From Betaproteobacteria bacterium (lineage in GTDB: Bacteria > Pseudomonadota > Gammaproteobacteria > Burkholderiales > SG8-39): a stretch of DNA of 17,951 nt. Both the position numbers and the translations under genes were made by a program. A model generated the notes under the pieces. It saw only the letters and a program-made list of their open reading frames with translations. It was not told the origin of the DNA and did not search any database. Location of the stretch: positions 1 to 17,951 of the forward strand of contig SHXF01000087.1 of NCBI GenBank assembly GCA_009693435.1. The letters are read 5' to 3'. The number at the start of each line of letters is the position of its first letter. The first letter of the stretch is position 1. This document shows, in pieces, positions 6,021 through 14,084 of this stretch.

Positions 6021-7122
6021 AGTTGTGCGCGCATTCGCTCCAGATTGGGTGTCGCCGCCGGGGAGCACGGTCGCGGACTTGCTTGAGGAGCGGGGCTGGA
6101 CTCAGCAGGCGCTTGCCCAACGTTCTGGTTTCACCACTAAGCACATTAGCCTGCTCATCAACGGCAAGGCACCCATCACCGAGGACACGGCCGTGAGGCT
6201 TGAACGTGTCCTTGGCAGCACCATGCGCTTCTGGATGACACGTGAGGCGCAATATCGAGAGGCGCTCGCGCGGTTGGAGGAGCGGAAGGTGCTACTGGCA
6301 AAAGCGGAATGGCTGCAGCGCCTGCCGATCAAGGAGATGGTGCGATTCGGGTGGATTCGTCTCTTTGAGAACAAAGGGGACCAGGTCCGTGAATGTCTGC
6401 GCTTTTTCGGTGTGGCTACGGTTGATGCGTGGGAACGGCAGTACAGCGACCCTTTGGTCGCGTACCGTGCTTCCAACAAACACTCCAAAGATGTGGGTGC
6501 GGTTGCCGCATGGTTGCGGCAAGGAGAACGCGAAGCGGAACAGATTGCATGCGAGCCGTTTGATAAATCGGTGTTTAGGCATGTATTGAGTGAGGCACGT
6601 CAACTCACCAATGAGGATGATCCGAGTGTGTTCGTGCCGCGTCTGGTGGAAGCTTGTGCTCGGGCGGGTATGGCTGTGGTGTTGGTGCCCGCCCCGAAGG
6701 GATGCACTGTCAGTGGAGCCACGCGTTGGCTCGGCGCCGACAAAGCTCTTCTCATGCTCAGTCTGCGTCACAAATCCAACGACCATTTCTGGTTCTCTTT
6801 CTTCCACGAAGCGGGTCACCTGTTGCTTCATGGAAAGAAATTGCTTTTTGTGGAAGTGGATAATCGTATCGACGGTGAGGATGAAGATCAGGCCGATGCC
6901 TTTGCTGGTAGTTGGCTGATATCGTCAACTGACGCCGCGCGGCTCCCATCGGTGCCGCGAACCATCCAGGGCGTTCAGGCATTCGCGAAACAGATTGGAA
7001 TTGCACCAGGGATTGTGGTTGGACGGATGCAAAAGGACGCTCTATTGCCCTGGACGCATCTCAATGGACTGAAGGTTCGTTATCAGTGGCCCCATGTGCG
7101 CCAACAACGGGCAGCGGCGTAA
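6013..7122 (+). CDS. higA: HigA-type antitoxin fused to ImmA/IrrE (M78) zinc peptidase
   Basis: A 369-residue fusion. Residues about 15-70 form an XRE-type helix-turn-helix ('GSTVADLLEERGWTQQALAQ', 'SGFTTKHISLLINGKAPIT') as in HigA antitoxins. A helical middle region follows. The C-terminal part is an ImmA/IrrE-type metallopeptidase: 'FFHEAGHLLLH' carries HEAGH (about 265-269), the zinc-binding and catalytic motif, and 'DEDQADAFAGSWLI' supplies the usual acidic third-ligand region. ATG 6013 has AGGTG at 6002-6006 and overlaps the toxin by 8 bp; a GTG at 6004 is an alternative. It should neutralise the HigB-like toxin and repress via the palindrome at 5651-5667. Whether the peptidase is active, and on what, is not shown by the sequence, though the motif is intact. 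Confidence 0.88.
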   Translation: MTEVVRAFAPDWVSPPGSTVADLLEERGWTQQALAQRSGFTTKHISLLINGKAPITEDTAVRLERVLGSTMRFWMTREAQYREALARLEERKVLLAKAEWLQRLPIKEMVRFGWIRLFENKGDQVRECLRFFGVATVDAWERQYSDPLVAYRASNKHSKDVGAVAAWLRQGEREAEQIACEPFDKSVFRHVLSEARQLTNEDDPSVFVPRLVEACARAGMAVVLVPAPKGCTVSGATRWLGADKALLMLSLRHKSNDHFWFSFFHEAGHLLLHGKKLLFVEVDNRIDGEDEDQADAFAGSWLISSTDAARLPSVPRTIQGVQAFAKQIGIAPGIVVGRMQKDALLPWTHLNGLKVRYQWPHVRQQRAAA

Positions 7123-7348
7123 GTTTGGAGCGGAAATTAAGCAATTCGGTGGACAAATTGCCCCAATTTTCTATCGTGACCACGTTCGTTGAAAGTTTCT
7201 TATATTACCGGATGTACACCCCACTGATTACCGGATGTACACCCCACTGCCATCCGGTCCCATGAGCGAGCTGCGCAGTTGCAAACTACCCGCCGCCAAT
7301 TGCATCCCGGTCATCCGCGAGGCACTTTCCCGCTCGCAGCCAGCGTCG
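7123..7348. other. Boundary stretch between accessory and core halves
   Basis: No gene is seen. A weak hairpin AAATTG-CCC-CAATTT (7155-7169) sits 32 bp after the antitoxin stop and could be a poor terminator. A tandem repeat (7204-7249) follows, listed separately. The rest, up to the permease stop on the reverse strand, shows nothing I can name. Confidence 0.4.
7204..7249. repeat. Two exact tandem copies of a 23-bp unit
   Basis: The unit begins ATTACCGGATGTACACCC and ends CACTG; copies occupy 7204-7226 and 7227-7249 with no mismatch. Read on the other strand it gives a GTGGGGTGTACATCCGG motif, which recalls the repeated ends of some insertion sequences (possibly IS21-like), but no transposase or matching second end is seen. 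It lies at the junction between the toxin-antitoxin region and the core genes. Confidence 0.75.
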
Positions 7349-8038
7349 TCATACGTTCAGTTTCATCGGCAGGATGACCATCTGCATGCCGCGCAGGTGA
7401 AAGCGCCGCTGCAAGGCGAGCGCGGCCTGATTGTGCAAGAGGCGTATGAACAGGTTGTCGACCTCGAATATCAGATTGCTCGTAAAGAAGATGGCGTTGG
7501 AAAATTGCGCCTCGACGCGCTCGGCGAGTCGCGTGAATTCTTCGATCGGATCAGTGCCGAACGACAGGTAGGACTTGGCGGCCCAGCCCTTGCTGTGGCA
7601 GAAGTTGAAGGAATACGACAGCGCAGAATTGGCCTCGACCTTGAGCGATTCGACGTCCTCCTGCCCGCCGTAGCTTTTTGAATCGACAGTTCTCGCGTTG
7701 ACGAACACAAAATTTCCGAAATGATTGGGGAACAGGCGTTGCACCCAGAGCAACGCGTGCAGCCCGCCGCCACCGGTGGGGAACAGTTCGATGACCTGGT
7801 TATAGGCGAGCGCAATCAGAAACACGGTGGCTGCGGTGGCAAGCGCGAGGTACAACCCGAGATGAGGATGGTCACCGAGCGCGCGGAATGCTTCTTCGGG
7901 GCCGTAACAGGAGGACGAAATGCCATCCGCGCCCAGTCCTACCCAGGCGAAGAAGGCCGCCAGCGCAATGTTGTGCCGCGTCTGCGGATTGAGCGGCGCC
8001 CCGAACAGCCTTCTGCGGATGTCCGAGATACCCGCCAT
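7349..8038 (-). CDS. APC-type amino acid permease with large internal deletion
   Basis: The 229-residue frame starts at ATG 8038, 2 bp after the TPR gene stop. Residues 1-90 are the start of an APC-superfamily permease: 'NIALAAFFAWVGLGADGISS', 'CYGPEEAFRALGDHP', a second helix 'LYLALATAATVFLIALAYNQ' and 'VIELFPTGGGG'. Immediately after GGGG the sequence jumps to 'LHALLWVQRLFPNHFGNFVF', 'VNARTVDSKSYGG' and a long soluble tail ending 'LLHNQAALALQRRFHLRGMQ', 'MVILPMKL'. In related permeases the last helix and cytosolic domain are separated from the GGGG by about 400 residues carrying the transport helices. The frame is preserved across the join, but transport is not expected. A natural deletion or an assembly collapse could both explain it. 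Confidence 0.7.
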   Translation of the reverse strand: MAGISDIRRRLFGAPLNPQTRHNIALAAFFAWVGLGADGISSSCYGPEEAFRALGDHPHLGLYLALATAATVFLIALAYNQVIELFPTGGGGLHALLWVQRLFPNHFGNFVFVNARTVDSKSYGGQEDVESLKVEANSALSYSFNFCHSKGWAAKSYLSFGTDPIEEFTRLAERVEAQFSNAIFFTSNLIFEVDNLFIRLLHNQAALALQRRFHLRGMQMVILPMKLNV

Positions 8039-8039
8039 G

Positions 8040-8363
8040 TTACGGCTGCGGCTTTGCGAGCCGGCGGGCAAAGAGGGTCATTTCCTTGGCCGCCTGCCTG
8101 TCGCCGCGTTCCCCGGCTGCCACAATGCCTTTTTCGTAGGCGTCGATCGCGCCCTCGACATCACCTGTTTCCGCCAGCGTCTTGCCAAGGAGCTTCCACG
8201 CCGCGGAATATCCCGGGTCGCGCTGCAGCGCCTCGCGGAGATGCGCTGCAGCCTTGGCGAAATCCCCTTCCTTCAAGTACTCGGCGCCGAGTGAATACCT
8301 CAGGAGCGCATTGTCCCTGGATGTACCAAGGAGCTTCTCCAGGTTCTCCGCAATTCGGCTCAT
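8040..8363 (-). CDS. Small tetratricopeptide repeat protein
   Basis: A 107-residue protein built almost wholly of TPR helices: 'LLRYSLGAEYLKEGDFAKAA' (residues about 20-39), 'AHLREALQRDPGYSAAWKLLG' in parts (AHLREALQRDP, GYSAAWKLLG), and 'LAETGDVEGAIDAYEKGI'. The A-x-x-x-LG-x-x-Y and A-x-x-x-Y-x-x-A spacing of TPR repeats is plain; about three repeats are present. No signal peptide is seen, so it is likely a cytosolic protein-binding scaffold. It is divergent from recG and is followed 1-2 bp later by the permease gene, so the two form an operon. The partner is unknown. Confidence 0.85.
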   Translation of the reverse strand: MSRIAENLEKLLGTSRDNALLRYSLGAEYLKEGDFAKAAAHLREALQRDPGYSAAWKLLGKTLAETGDVEGAIDAYEKGIVAAGERGDRQAAKEMTLFARRLAKPQP

Positions 8364-8494
8364 CGCCCCGATTCCGATGCCGGTATCAGGTGCTCATGGC
8401 GCTCTGTTGTGGCGGCTGGGTGGTGGGTCATTTAAGATTGGAGCCCGTACGAACCGCAGACCTGCACTGGAATTCGATGCCTTCGCTGGCGCAG

Positions 8495-8525
8495 TTACGG
8501 TTCCTGAAAGGGCAGTCATTATATT
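8495..8525 (+). promoter_or_regulatory. Possible recG promoter
   Basis: TTACGG (8495-8500) and TATATT (8520-8525) are 19 bp apart; ATTATA (8518-8523) at 17 bp is an alternative -10. They lie just before the recG ribosome binding site in the 184-bp divergent region between the TPR gene and recG. The match is weak. Confidence 0.3.
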
Positions 8526-8547
8526 TCCAATCACAGAGGCGCGACCG

Positions 8548-10608
8548 GTGAGCAGCGACGAGCAGGCAAAAAAGCTCGCCAAGCTGGGTATTCAGCGGGA
8601 GTTCGATCTGGTGCTGCATTTGCCGATGCGCTACGAGGATGAGACCGTCATTACACCGGCTTCCGCAGCCCCCCAGGGAAGGCCGGTACAGGTCGAGGGG
8701 GTGATAGAAGACACCCGCATCGTATTCAGGCCGCGACGTCAGATGCTGTGCCGCATCGTCGATGCGAGCGGCGAAATCGTGCTCAGGTTCTTCAGTTTTT
8801 ATCCGAGCCAGCAAAAGGCGCTCGCGGCAGGCCTGCGCGTGAGGGCCTTCGGCGAAGTGCGCAGCGGATTTTTCGGTGCTGAGATGGTCCATCCGCGCTT
8901 CCGCGTTATGCGCAAGGACGAGCCGCTGCCACAGGCGTTGACGCCCGTCTATCCCGCCACGGCGGGCGTGTCGCAGGCAGTGCTGCGGCGTTTGATCGAA
9001 GCGGTGCTGGCCCGCGCCGATCTCACCGACACCCTGCCGCCGGCCATCTGCGCGTCTCTCGGCCTGACCGCGTTTTCGCGGGCGGTCCTGGATCTGCATC
9101 ACCCCGAACCGGACAGCAACGCCGAGGCGCTCGGCGACCGATCCAATGACGCCTGGAGGCGAATCAAGTTCGACGAGCTGCTCGCACAGCAGTTGTCCAT
9201 GCGCAAACACTACCGCGAACGCAGTTCGCGCAGGGCAAAGGCGCTTGTGGCCGGCAGCGGGCTCGCCGATGCGTTGCTCGAGTCGCTGCCGTTCCGGCTC
9301 ACAGCGGCGCAGGCGCGCGTCTGGCGGGAAATCGAAGCGGATCTCGTGCGTTCGCATCCGATGCACCGGCTGCTGCAGGGCGACGTCGGCAGCGGCAAGA
9401 CCATCGTCGCGGCGCTCGCCTGTCTCCGAGCGATCGAATCCGGTGAGCAGGCGGCGGTGATGGCGCCCACCGAAATACTGGCCGAGCAGCATTTCAACAA
9501 GTTTTCGGGTTGGTTGTCTCCGTTGGGCATACGCATTGCGTGGCTGACCGGCAGCCATGCAAAAAAAGACCGTACCGCGGTACACGCGCAGATCGCTTCC
9601 GGCGAAGCGCAGCTGGCAATCGGCACGCACGCCCTGTTTCAGGGGGCCGTGGCGTTCCGCTCCCTGGCGCTTGCGGTGGTTGACGAGCAACATCGCTTCG
9701 GCGTGGCGCAGCGCCTAGCCTTGCGCTCCAAGGGCGAAAAGCAGCAAGCCCCGGGGAAACGAGCATCAGGCAAGACCGTGGAAACGTGGCCGCATCAATT
9801 GATGATGAGCGCCACGCCGATACCTCGCACCCTTTCCATGAGCTACTACGCGGATCTCGACATATCGGTCATCGACGAATTGCCGCCGGGTCGCAAGCCG
9901 GTCCTGACCAAACTGGTGTCCTCGGGACGCCGCGACGAGGTGATGGGCCGGATACGCGACGCCTGCGCCGCGGGCCAGCAGGTATACTGGGTGTGCCCGC
10001 TGATCGAGGAATCCGAGGCCCTGCAATTGCAGACGGCCATCGATACGCATGCCGCGCTGTTCGCGGAATTCACGGAACTGACAGTCGGCTTGCTGCACGG
10101 GAGGATGGCGCCTGCCGAGAAGGCGGCGATCGTGGCCGAATTCGTCGCCGGCCGCATTGATTTGCTGGTCGCCACGACGGTCATAGAAGTCGGCGTGGAC
10201 GTGCCGAACGCGTCCGTGATGGTGGTCGAACATGCCGAGCGCTTCGGTCTGGCGCAGCTGCATCAACTGCGCGGCAGGGTCGGCCGGGGCGCCACCGAGT
10301 CGGTCTGCATTCTGCTGTACCAGGCGCCGCTCGGAGAGAACGCGCGGGAGCGGTTGAAAGTGATCTTCGAGAGCAACGACGGGTTCGCTATCGCGCATCA
10401 GGACCTGCTGCTGCGCGGACCGGGCGAATACCTGGGCGCGCGGCAAAGCGGTGCGCCGCTGCTGCGCTTCGCCGATCTGACGCGGGATGAAGATCTCGTG
10501 GCGGCCGCGCGTGATTGCGCCGAGATGCTCCTCGAACAACATCCGGACATCGCCGCCGCGCATATGGAGCGCTGGCTCGGTGGCAGAGCGGAGTTCCTCA
10601 AGGCATGA
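8548..10608 (+). CDS. recG: ATP-dependent DNA helicase RecG
   Basis: RecG unwinds branched DNA and regresses stalled replication forks. The frame is open from 8182, but GTG 8548 with AGAGG at 8535-8539 yields 686 residues, the usual RecG length, and starts the protein at the conserved 'KKLAKLGI..EFDLVLHLP'. The N-terminal wedge/OB domain includes 'RYEDET' and 'FFSFYPSQQKALAAGLRVRA'. Helicase motifs, numbered from this start: Walker A GDVGSGKT (278-285), 'APTEILAEQH', Walker B DEQH (379-382) in 'VVDEQHRFGVAQR', SATPIPRT (421-428), 'LLHGRM', 'ATTVIEVGVDVPNA', and motif VI QLRGRVGRG (573-581). All are intact. It is divergent from the TPR-permease pair and followed by the ubiA operon after a 145-bp spacer. 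Confidence 0.97.
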   Translation: MSSDEQAKKLAKLGIQREFDLVLHLPMRYEDETVITPASAAPQGRPVQVEGVIEDTRIVFRPRRQMLCRIVDASGEIVLRFFSFYPSQQKALAAGLRVRAFGEVRSGFFGAEMVHPRFRVMRKDEPLPQALTPVYPATAGVSQAVLRRLIEAVLARADLTDTLPPAICASLGLTAFSRAVLDLHHPEPDSNAEALGDRSNDAWRRIKFDELLAQQLSMRKHYRERSSRRAKALVAGSGLADALLESLPFRLTAAQARVWREIEADLVRSHPMHRLLQGDVGSGKTIVAALACLRAIESGEQAAVMAPTEILAEQHFNKFSGWLSPLGIRIAWLTGSHAKKDRTAVHAQIASGEAQLAIGTHALFQGAVAFRSLALAVVDEQHRFGVAQRLALRSKGEKQQAPGKRASGKTVETWPHQLMMSATPIPRTLSMSYYADLDISVIDELPPGRKPVLTKLVSSGRRDEVMGRIRDACAAGQQVYWVCPLIEESEALQLQTAIDTHAALFAEFTELTVGLLHGRMAPAEKAAIVAEFVAGRIDLLVATTVIEVGVDVPNASVMVVEHAERFGLAQLHQLRGRVGRGATESVCILLYQAPLGENARERLKVIFESNDGFAIAHQDLLLRGPGEYLGARQSGAPLLRFADLTRDEDLVAAARDCAEMLLEQHPDIAAAHMERWLGGRAEFLKA

Positions 10609-10640
10609 ACCGTGCGGCACATCGACCATGGGGACCGTGG

Positions 10641-10676
10641 CAACCATGCCAACCACGCCAACCATGCGACCATGAC
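10641..10676. repeat. Degenerate 9-bp tandem repeat between recG and ubiA
   Basis: Four 9-bp units run head to tail: CAACCATGC, CAACCACGC, CAACCATGC, GACCATGAC. Further downstream GTCTGCGGTC occurs twice (10711-10720 and 10726-10735). The 145-bp spacer 10609-10753 has no gene of its own; no ubiC is found here. Confidence 0.6.
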
Positions 10677-10753
10677 CGCACCACATTGCGCGGCGGTCGA
10701 CGGGCATGCAGTCTGCGGTCCGCGGGTCTGCGGTCTTGGGCGGCCCGGCTGAC

Positions 10754-11644
10754 ATGAACATCGCTCAGATCAGGGAGCGGATCGATCAATACGAACGACT
10801 GATGCGGCTGGACAAGCCCATCGGCATACAGCTGCTGCTGTGGCCAACGCTGTGGGCCGTCTGGATCGCAGCCGATGGCCGGCCCGGATGGCAGGTCATC
10901 GTGATTTTCACGCTCGGCACGGTGCTGATGCGCTCCGCCGGATGCGTGGTCAACGACCTTGCCGATATGCGCTTCGACGGCGAAGTGAAGCGCACGCGCG
11001 AGCGGCCCCTGGTAACGGGCGAAGTCGGTCGGCGCGAGGCGCTGATACTCGCAGCCGTGCTGGCCCTGGCGGCATTTTCGCTGGTCCTTTTCCTTAACCG
11101 GCTGACCGTGGCGCTTTCGGTGGCGGCCCTCGCCATCGCCTGCAGCTACCCGTTCTTCAAGCGGTTTTTCGCGATTCCGCAAGCCTACCTTGGCATCGCG
11201 TTCGGATTCGGCATTCCGATGGCATTCGCGGCGCAGTGCGATACTGTGCCCGCGGTGGGCTGGTGGATGCTTCTCGCGAATATCTTCTGGGCCGTCGCCT
11301 ACGATACCGAATACGCCATGGTGGACCGCGACGACGACATCCGCATCGGCATCCGGACCGCAGCAATCACTTTCGGGCGCTACGATGTCCTCGCCATCAT
11401 GCTTTGCTACGGCGCAACACTGGCCTTACTCGCCGCGATCGGCCGCGTGAGCGGACTCGGAGTCTGGTATTTTGCCGGCCTCGCCGTTGCGGCCGGGATG
11501 ATGGGGTATCACTACACGCTCATCCGTGGTCGTAGCCGCGAGGGCAGCTTTCGTGCGTTCAACCACAACAACTGGGTGGGCGGCGTGATCTTCATCGGCC
11601 TGCTGGCCGATTATTGGCAACGACAGGGGCGCATATGGAATTGA
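10754..11644 (+). CDS. ubiA: 4-hydroxybenzoate octaprenyltransferase UbiA
   Basis: UbiA attaches the polyprenyl tail to 4-hydroxybenzoate in the inner membrane, the first membrane-bound step of ubiquinone synthesis. The frame opens at 10706, but ATG 10754 gives the expected 296 residues and starts just before '[20 protein letters not shown]'. The two Mg-diphosphate motifs are present: N67-D-L-A-D71 with D75 ('NDLADMRFD') and D184-T-E-Y-A-M-V-D191 with D195 ('[12 protein letters not shown]'). '[13 protein letters not shown]' follows the first motif. Seven to nine hydrophobic helices are visible. The SDR gene start overlaps the last 10 bases. Confidence 0.96.
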   Translation: MNIAQIRERIDQYERLMRLDKPIGIQLLLWPTLWAVWIAADGRPGWQVIVIFTLGTVLMRSAGCVVNDLADMRFDGEVKRTRERPLVTGEVGRREALILAAVLALAAFSLVLFLNRLTVALSVAALAIACSYPFFKRFFAIPQAYLGIAFGFGIPMAFAAQCDTVPAVGWWMLLANIFWAVAYDTEYAMVDRDDDIRIGIRTAAITFGRYDVLAIMLCYGATLALLAAIGRVSGLGVWYFAGLAVAAGMMGYHYTLIRGRSREGSFRAFNHNNWVGGVIFIGLLADYWQRQGRIWN

Positions 11645-12420
11645 ATCTTTCGGGCAAGGTGGTGCTGGTGACAGGTGGCAGCAAGGGCATCGGCCTTGCG
11701 TGCGCGGCGGCATTCCTGAAGGAAGGTGCCCGCGTCGCCATCGTTTCCCGCGAGCAACGCAATCTGAATGAGGCGGCAGCCTTGCTCAGACCGCACGGAG
11801 AGGTGGTCACAGTCGCAGCGGACCTGTGCCAGCCAGGCGATGCGCTTCGCATGGTGGCGGCGGTCGAGGCCCGGCTCGGTCCGATAGACGTCCTCGTCAA
11901 TTCCGCAGGCGCGGCCAAGCGCTACGCGCCGGCGGAACTCGACATGCAAGCCTGGCACGACGCAATGGACGCAAAGTTCTTCACTTACGTGCACGCCATG
12001 CAGGCCGTGCTGACCGGCATGGCGGCGCGCGGGCGGGGCAATATCGTGAACATCGTCGGCTCGGGCGGCAAGGCGCCGAGCGCGGTCCACCTGCCGGGTG
12101 GAAGCGCCAACGCCGCGCTGATGCTGGTCTCGGCCGGACTGGCGAGCGCGTATGGTCCGCAAGGCCTGCGGGTCAATGCCGTCAATCCCGGGGTGACCTT
12201 CACCAGCCGCGTGCAGGGCCGCGTGGCGGCGGAGGCCAAGCGCCTTAACATCAGCGAAGCGGAGGCACTCTCGCAGAGCCAGGCGGCCATTCCGCTTGGC
12301 CGCTATGCGCGGCCCGAGGAGATCGCCGACGTGACGCTGTTCCTCGCCTCCGACAGGGCGAGCTATGTCACCGGGGTCGTGCTCGGCATGGACGGTGGTG
12401 CGCACGCGATGGTGGTGTAG
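11635..12420 (+). CDS. SDR-family oxidoreductase lacking the Tyr-x3-Lys pair
   Basis: A 261-residue Rossmann-fold protein of the classical SDR family. The cofactor loop TGGSKGIG is at 13-20, 'AADL' near 61, 'VNSAGA' at 88-93, 'NIVGSGG' with the catalytic-type Ser143, and 'VNAVNPG' at 180-186. Where classical SDRs have Y-x-x-x-K this protein has G-G-S-A-N-A-A-L (155-162), so Tyr is Gly155 and Lys is Asn159. The remainder is well preserved and I believe relatives with the same 'GGxANAAL' exist, so this looks like a lineage trait, not damage. ATG 11635 follows AGGGG (about 11624) and overlaps ubiA by 10 bp. Its role between ubiA and ubiD is unknown; NAD(P) binding without standard reductase chemistry is plausible. 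Confidence 0.88.
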   Translation: MELNLSGKVVLVTGGSKGIGLACAAAFLKEGARVAIVSREQRNLNEAAALLRPHGEVVTVAADLCQPGDALRMVAAVEARLGPIDVLVNSAGAAKRYAPAELDMQAWHDAMDAKFFTYVHAMQAVLTGMAARGRGNIVNIVGSGGKAPSAVHLPGGSANAALMLVSAGLASAYGPQGLRVNAVNPGVTFTSRVQGRVAAEAKRLNISEAEALSQSQAAIPLGRYARPEEIADVTLFLASDRASYVTGVVLGMDGGAHAMVV

Positions 12421-12425
12421 CGGCC

Positions 12426-13904
12426 ATGGCGTATCGCGACCTGCGCGATTTTCTGGCGCAACTCGAAGCGATCGGTGAACTCAAGCGGGTCCGGACCGAG
12501 GTTTCCCCGCGCCTGGAGATGACCGAGATCTGCGATCGGGTGCTGCGCAAGGGCGGTCCCGCGCTGCTGTTTGAAAAACCCGCCGGGCATTCGATGCCGG
12601 TCGTCGGGAACCTGTTCGGCACCACGCGCCGCGTGGCGCTCGGCATGGGCGTTGCGGCGGATGCCGAGCCTCTGGCGGCATTGCGGGACATCGGCAAGCT
12701 GCTGGCCTTTCTCAAGGAGCCCGATCCGCCCAAGGGGTTTCGCGATGCCATCGAGCGCTGGATTCCGATCGGCAGGCAGGTGCTGCAGATGGCGCCCAAA
12801 GTGGTTTCCGGTGCGCCCTGCCAGCAGGTGGTCTGGGAGGGAAAGGATATCGATCTGTCCCGCTTGCCGGTGCAAACCTGCTGGCCCGGCGACGCCGGTC
12901 CGCTGATTACCTGGGGATTGACGGTAACCCGGGGGCCGCACAAGAAGCGGCAGAACCTGGGCATCTATCGCCAGCAGGTCATTGCCCCCGACAAGTTGAT
13001 CATGCGCTGGCTCGCCCATCGCGGCGGCGCGCTGGATTTTCGCGAGCACAGCGAAGCGTACCCGGGGACAGCGTTTCCCGTGGCTGTGGCCCTGGGCGCC
13101 GATCCGGCAACGCTGCTCAGCGCGGTAACGCCGATTCCGGACACCTTGTCCGAATACCAGTTTGCGGGGCTGCTGCGCGGATCGCGCACCGAATTGACCC
13201 AGTGCATGGGCAGCGATCTCCAGGTTCCCGCGACCGCCGAGATGGTGCTCGAAGGCGTCATCCATCCGGATGAAACTGCCCTGGAAGGACCGTTCGGCGA
13301 CCATACCGGCTACTACAACGAAGCGGCCCGTTTTCCGGTATTCACCGTCGAGCGCGTGACGATGCGAGCGGATCCGATTTACCACTCGACCTATACCGGC
13401 AAGCCGCCGGATGAGCCCGCCGTGCTGGGCGTTGCGCTGAATGAAGTGTTCGTGCCGATCCTGCAAAAGCAGTTTCCGGAAATCGTCGACTTTTACCTGC
13501 CGCCGGAGGGCTGCTCCTACCGCCTGGCCGTGGTCAGCATCAGAAAGCAGTATCCCGGACACGCGAAGCGGGTAATGTTCGGCATCTGGAGTTTCCTGCG
13601 GCAGTTCATGTACACCAAGTTCATTGTGGTGACGGACGACGACGTCGATATCCGCGAATGGAAAGAGGTGGTGTGGGCGATGACGACCCGCGTGGACGCG
13701 GCCCGCGATACGGTAATCGTCGAAAACACTCCGATCGATTACCTGGATTTCGCCAGTCCCGTGGCCGGGCTGGGTTCGAAGATGGGAATCGATGCCACCG
13801 CCAAACTGCCTGCGGAAACGGCGCGAAACTGGGGCCGGGTAATCGCGATGGAACCGGCAGTCAAAGCCCGCATCGACACGATCTGGGCAGATCTGGGTTT
13901 GTGA
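12426..13904 (+). CDS. ubiD: UbiD, 3-polyprenyl-4-hydroxybenzoate decarboxylase
   Basis: UbiD removes the carboxyl group of polyprenyl-hydroxybenzoate using prenylated FMN made by UbiX. At 492 residues it matches the usual length (about 490-500). Family segments are seen in order: '[19 protein letters not shown]' at the N-terminus, 'GNLFGT', '[13 protein letters not shown]', '[19 protein letters not shown]' with 'HRGGALD', 'LVLEG'-like '[12 protein letters not shown]', '[13 protein letters not shown]' (about 287-299) with the conserved acidic residues, and '[10 protein letters not shown]'. No truncation is seen. It starts 5 bp after the SDR stop, so ubiA-SDR-ubiD is one transcript. ubiX is not in this window. 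Confidence 0.96.
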   Translation: MAYRDLRDFLAQLEAIGELKRVRTEVSPRLEMTEICDRVLRKGGPALLFEKPAGHSMPVVGNLFGTTRRVALGMGVAADAEPLAALRDIGKLLAFLKEPDPPKGFRDAIERWIPIGRQVLQMAPKVVSGAPCQQVVWEGKDIDLSRLPVQTCWPGDAGPLITWGLTVTRGPHKKRQNLGIYRQQVIAPDKLIMRWLAHRGGALDFREHSEAYPGTAFPVAVALGADPATLLSAVTPIPDTLSEYQFAGLLRGSRTELTQCMGSDLQVPATAEMVLEGVIHPDETALEGPFGDHTGYYNEAARFPVFTVERVTMRADPIYHSTYTGKPPDEPAVLGVALNEVFVPILQKQFPEIVDFYLPPEGCSYRLAVVSIRKQYPGHAKRVMFGIWSFLRQFMYTKFIVVTDDDVDIREWKEVVWAMTTRVDAARDTVIVENTPIDYLDFASPVAGLGSKMGIDATAKLPAETARNWGRVIAMEPAVKARIDTIWADLGL

Positions 13905-13955
13905 ACGGGACAGGCCGGTAGTTGAACACGAACGTCAGCGCCGCCAACAAATAGA

Positions 13956-14015
13956 GGAAGCGACGGAAAAGGAAGCGACGGAAAAGGAAGCGACGGAAAA
14001 GGAAGCGACGGAAAA
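13956..14015. repeat. Four exact copies of a 15-bp tandem repeat
   Basis: GGAAGCGACGGAAAA is repeated four times without mismatch (13956, 13971, 13986, 14001). A fifth, slightly changed copy (A to T) is at 14043. One + frame reads EATEK repeats but has no start codon, so the repeat is taken as non-coding. It lies just upstream of the membrane protein start and may vary in number by slippage. Confidence 0.9.
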
Positions 14016-14084
14016 GAGACGGGAGTTTGCATGAGCGAAAAAGGAAGCGACGGTAAAGAGACGGGAGTTTGCATGAGCGAAAAC
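14001..14084 (+). repeat. 42-bp tandem duplication carrying SD and start codon
   Basis: Positions 14001-14042 and 14043-14084 match at 40 of 42 bases (differences at unit positions 12 and 42). Each copy contains GGGAG, TTTGC and ATGAGCGA, i.e. a ribosome binding site and the first codons (M-S-E) of the downstream gene. The starts are at 14031 and 14073, 42 bp apart and therefore in frame. Confidence 0.9.

Noticed and set aside
8428..9693. 421-codon open frame on the reverse strand
   Set aside because: It lies antisense to recG, whose helicase motifs are all intact; the reverse product is Arg/His/Gln-rich and has no recognisable domain. High GC produces such shadows.
9766..10761. 331-codon open frame on the reverse strand
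   Set aside because: Antisense to the 3' half of recG and its spacer, with low-complexity composition and no family motif.
12363..13562. 399-codon open frame on the reverse strand
   Set aside because: Antisense to ubiD, which is complete and conserved; no domain is visible in the reverse product.
13900..14030. Coding frame reading repeated EATEK pentapeptides
   Set aside because: The frame has no start codon in the spacer and runs out of frame through the end of ubiD, so it is a by-product of the DNA repeat.
13956..14084. CRISPR-like array
   Set aside because: The 15-bp units are directly adjacent with no spacers, and no cas genes are present.
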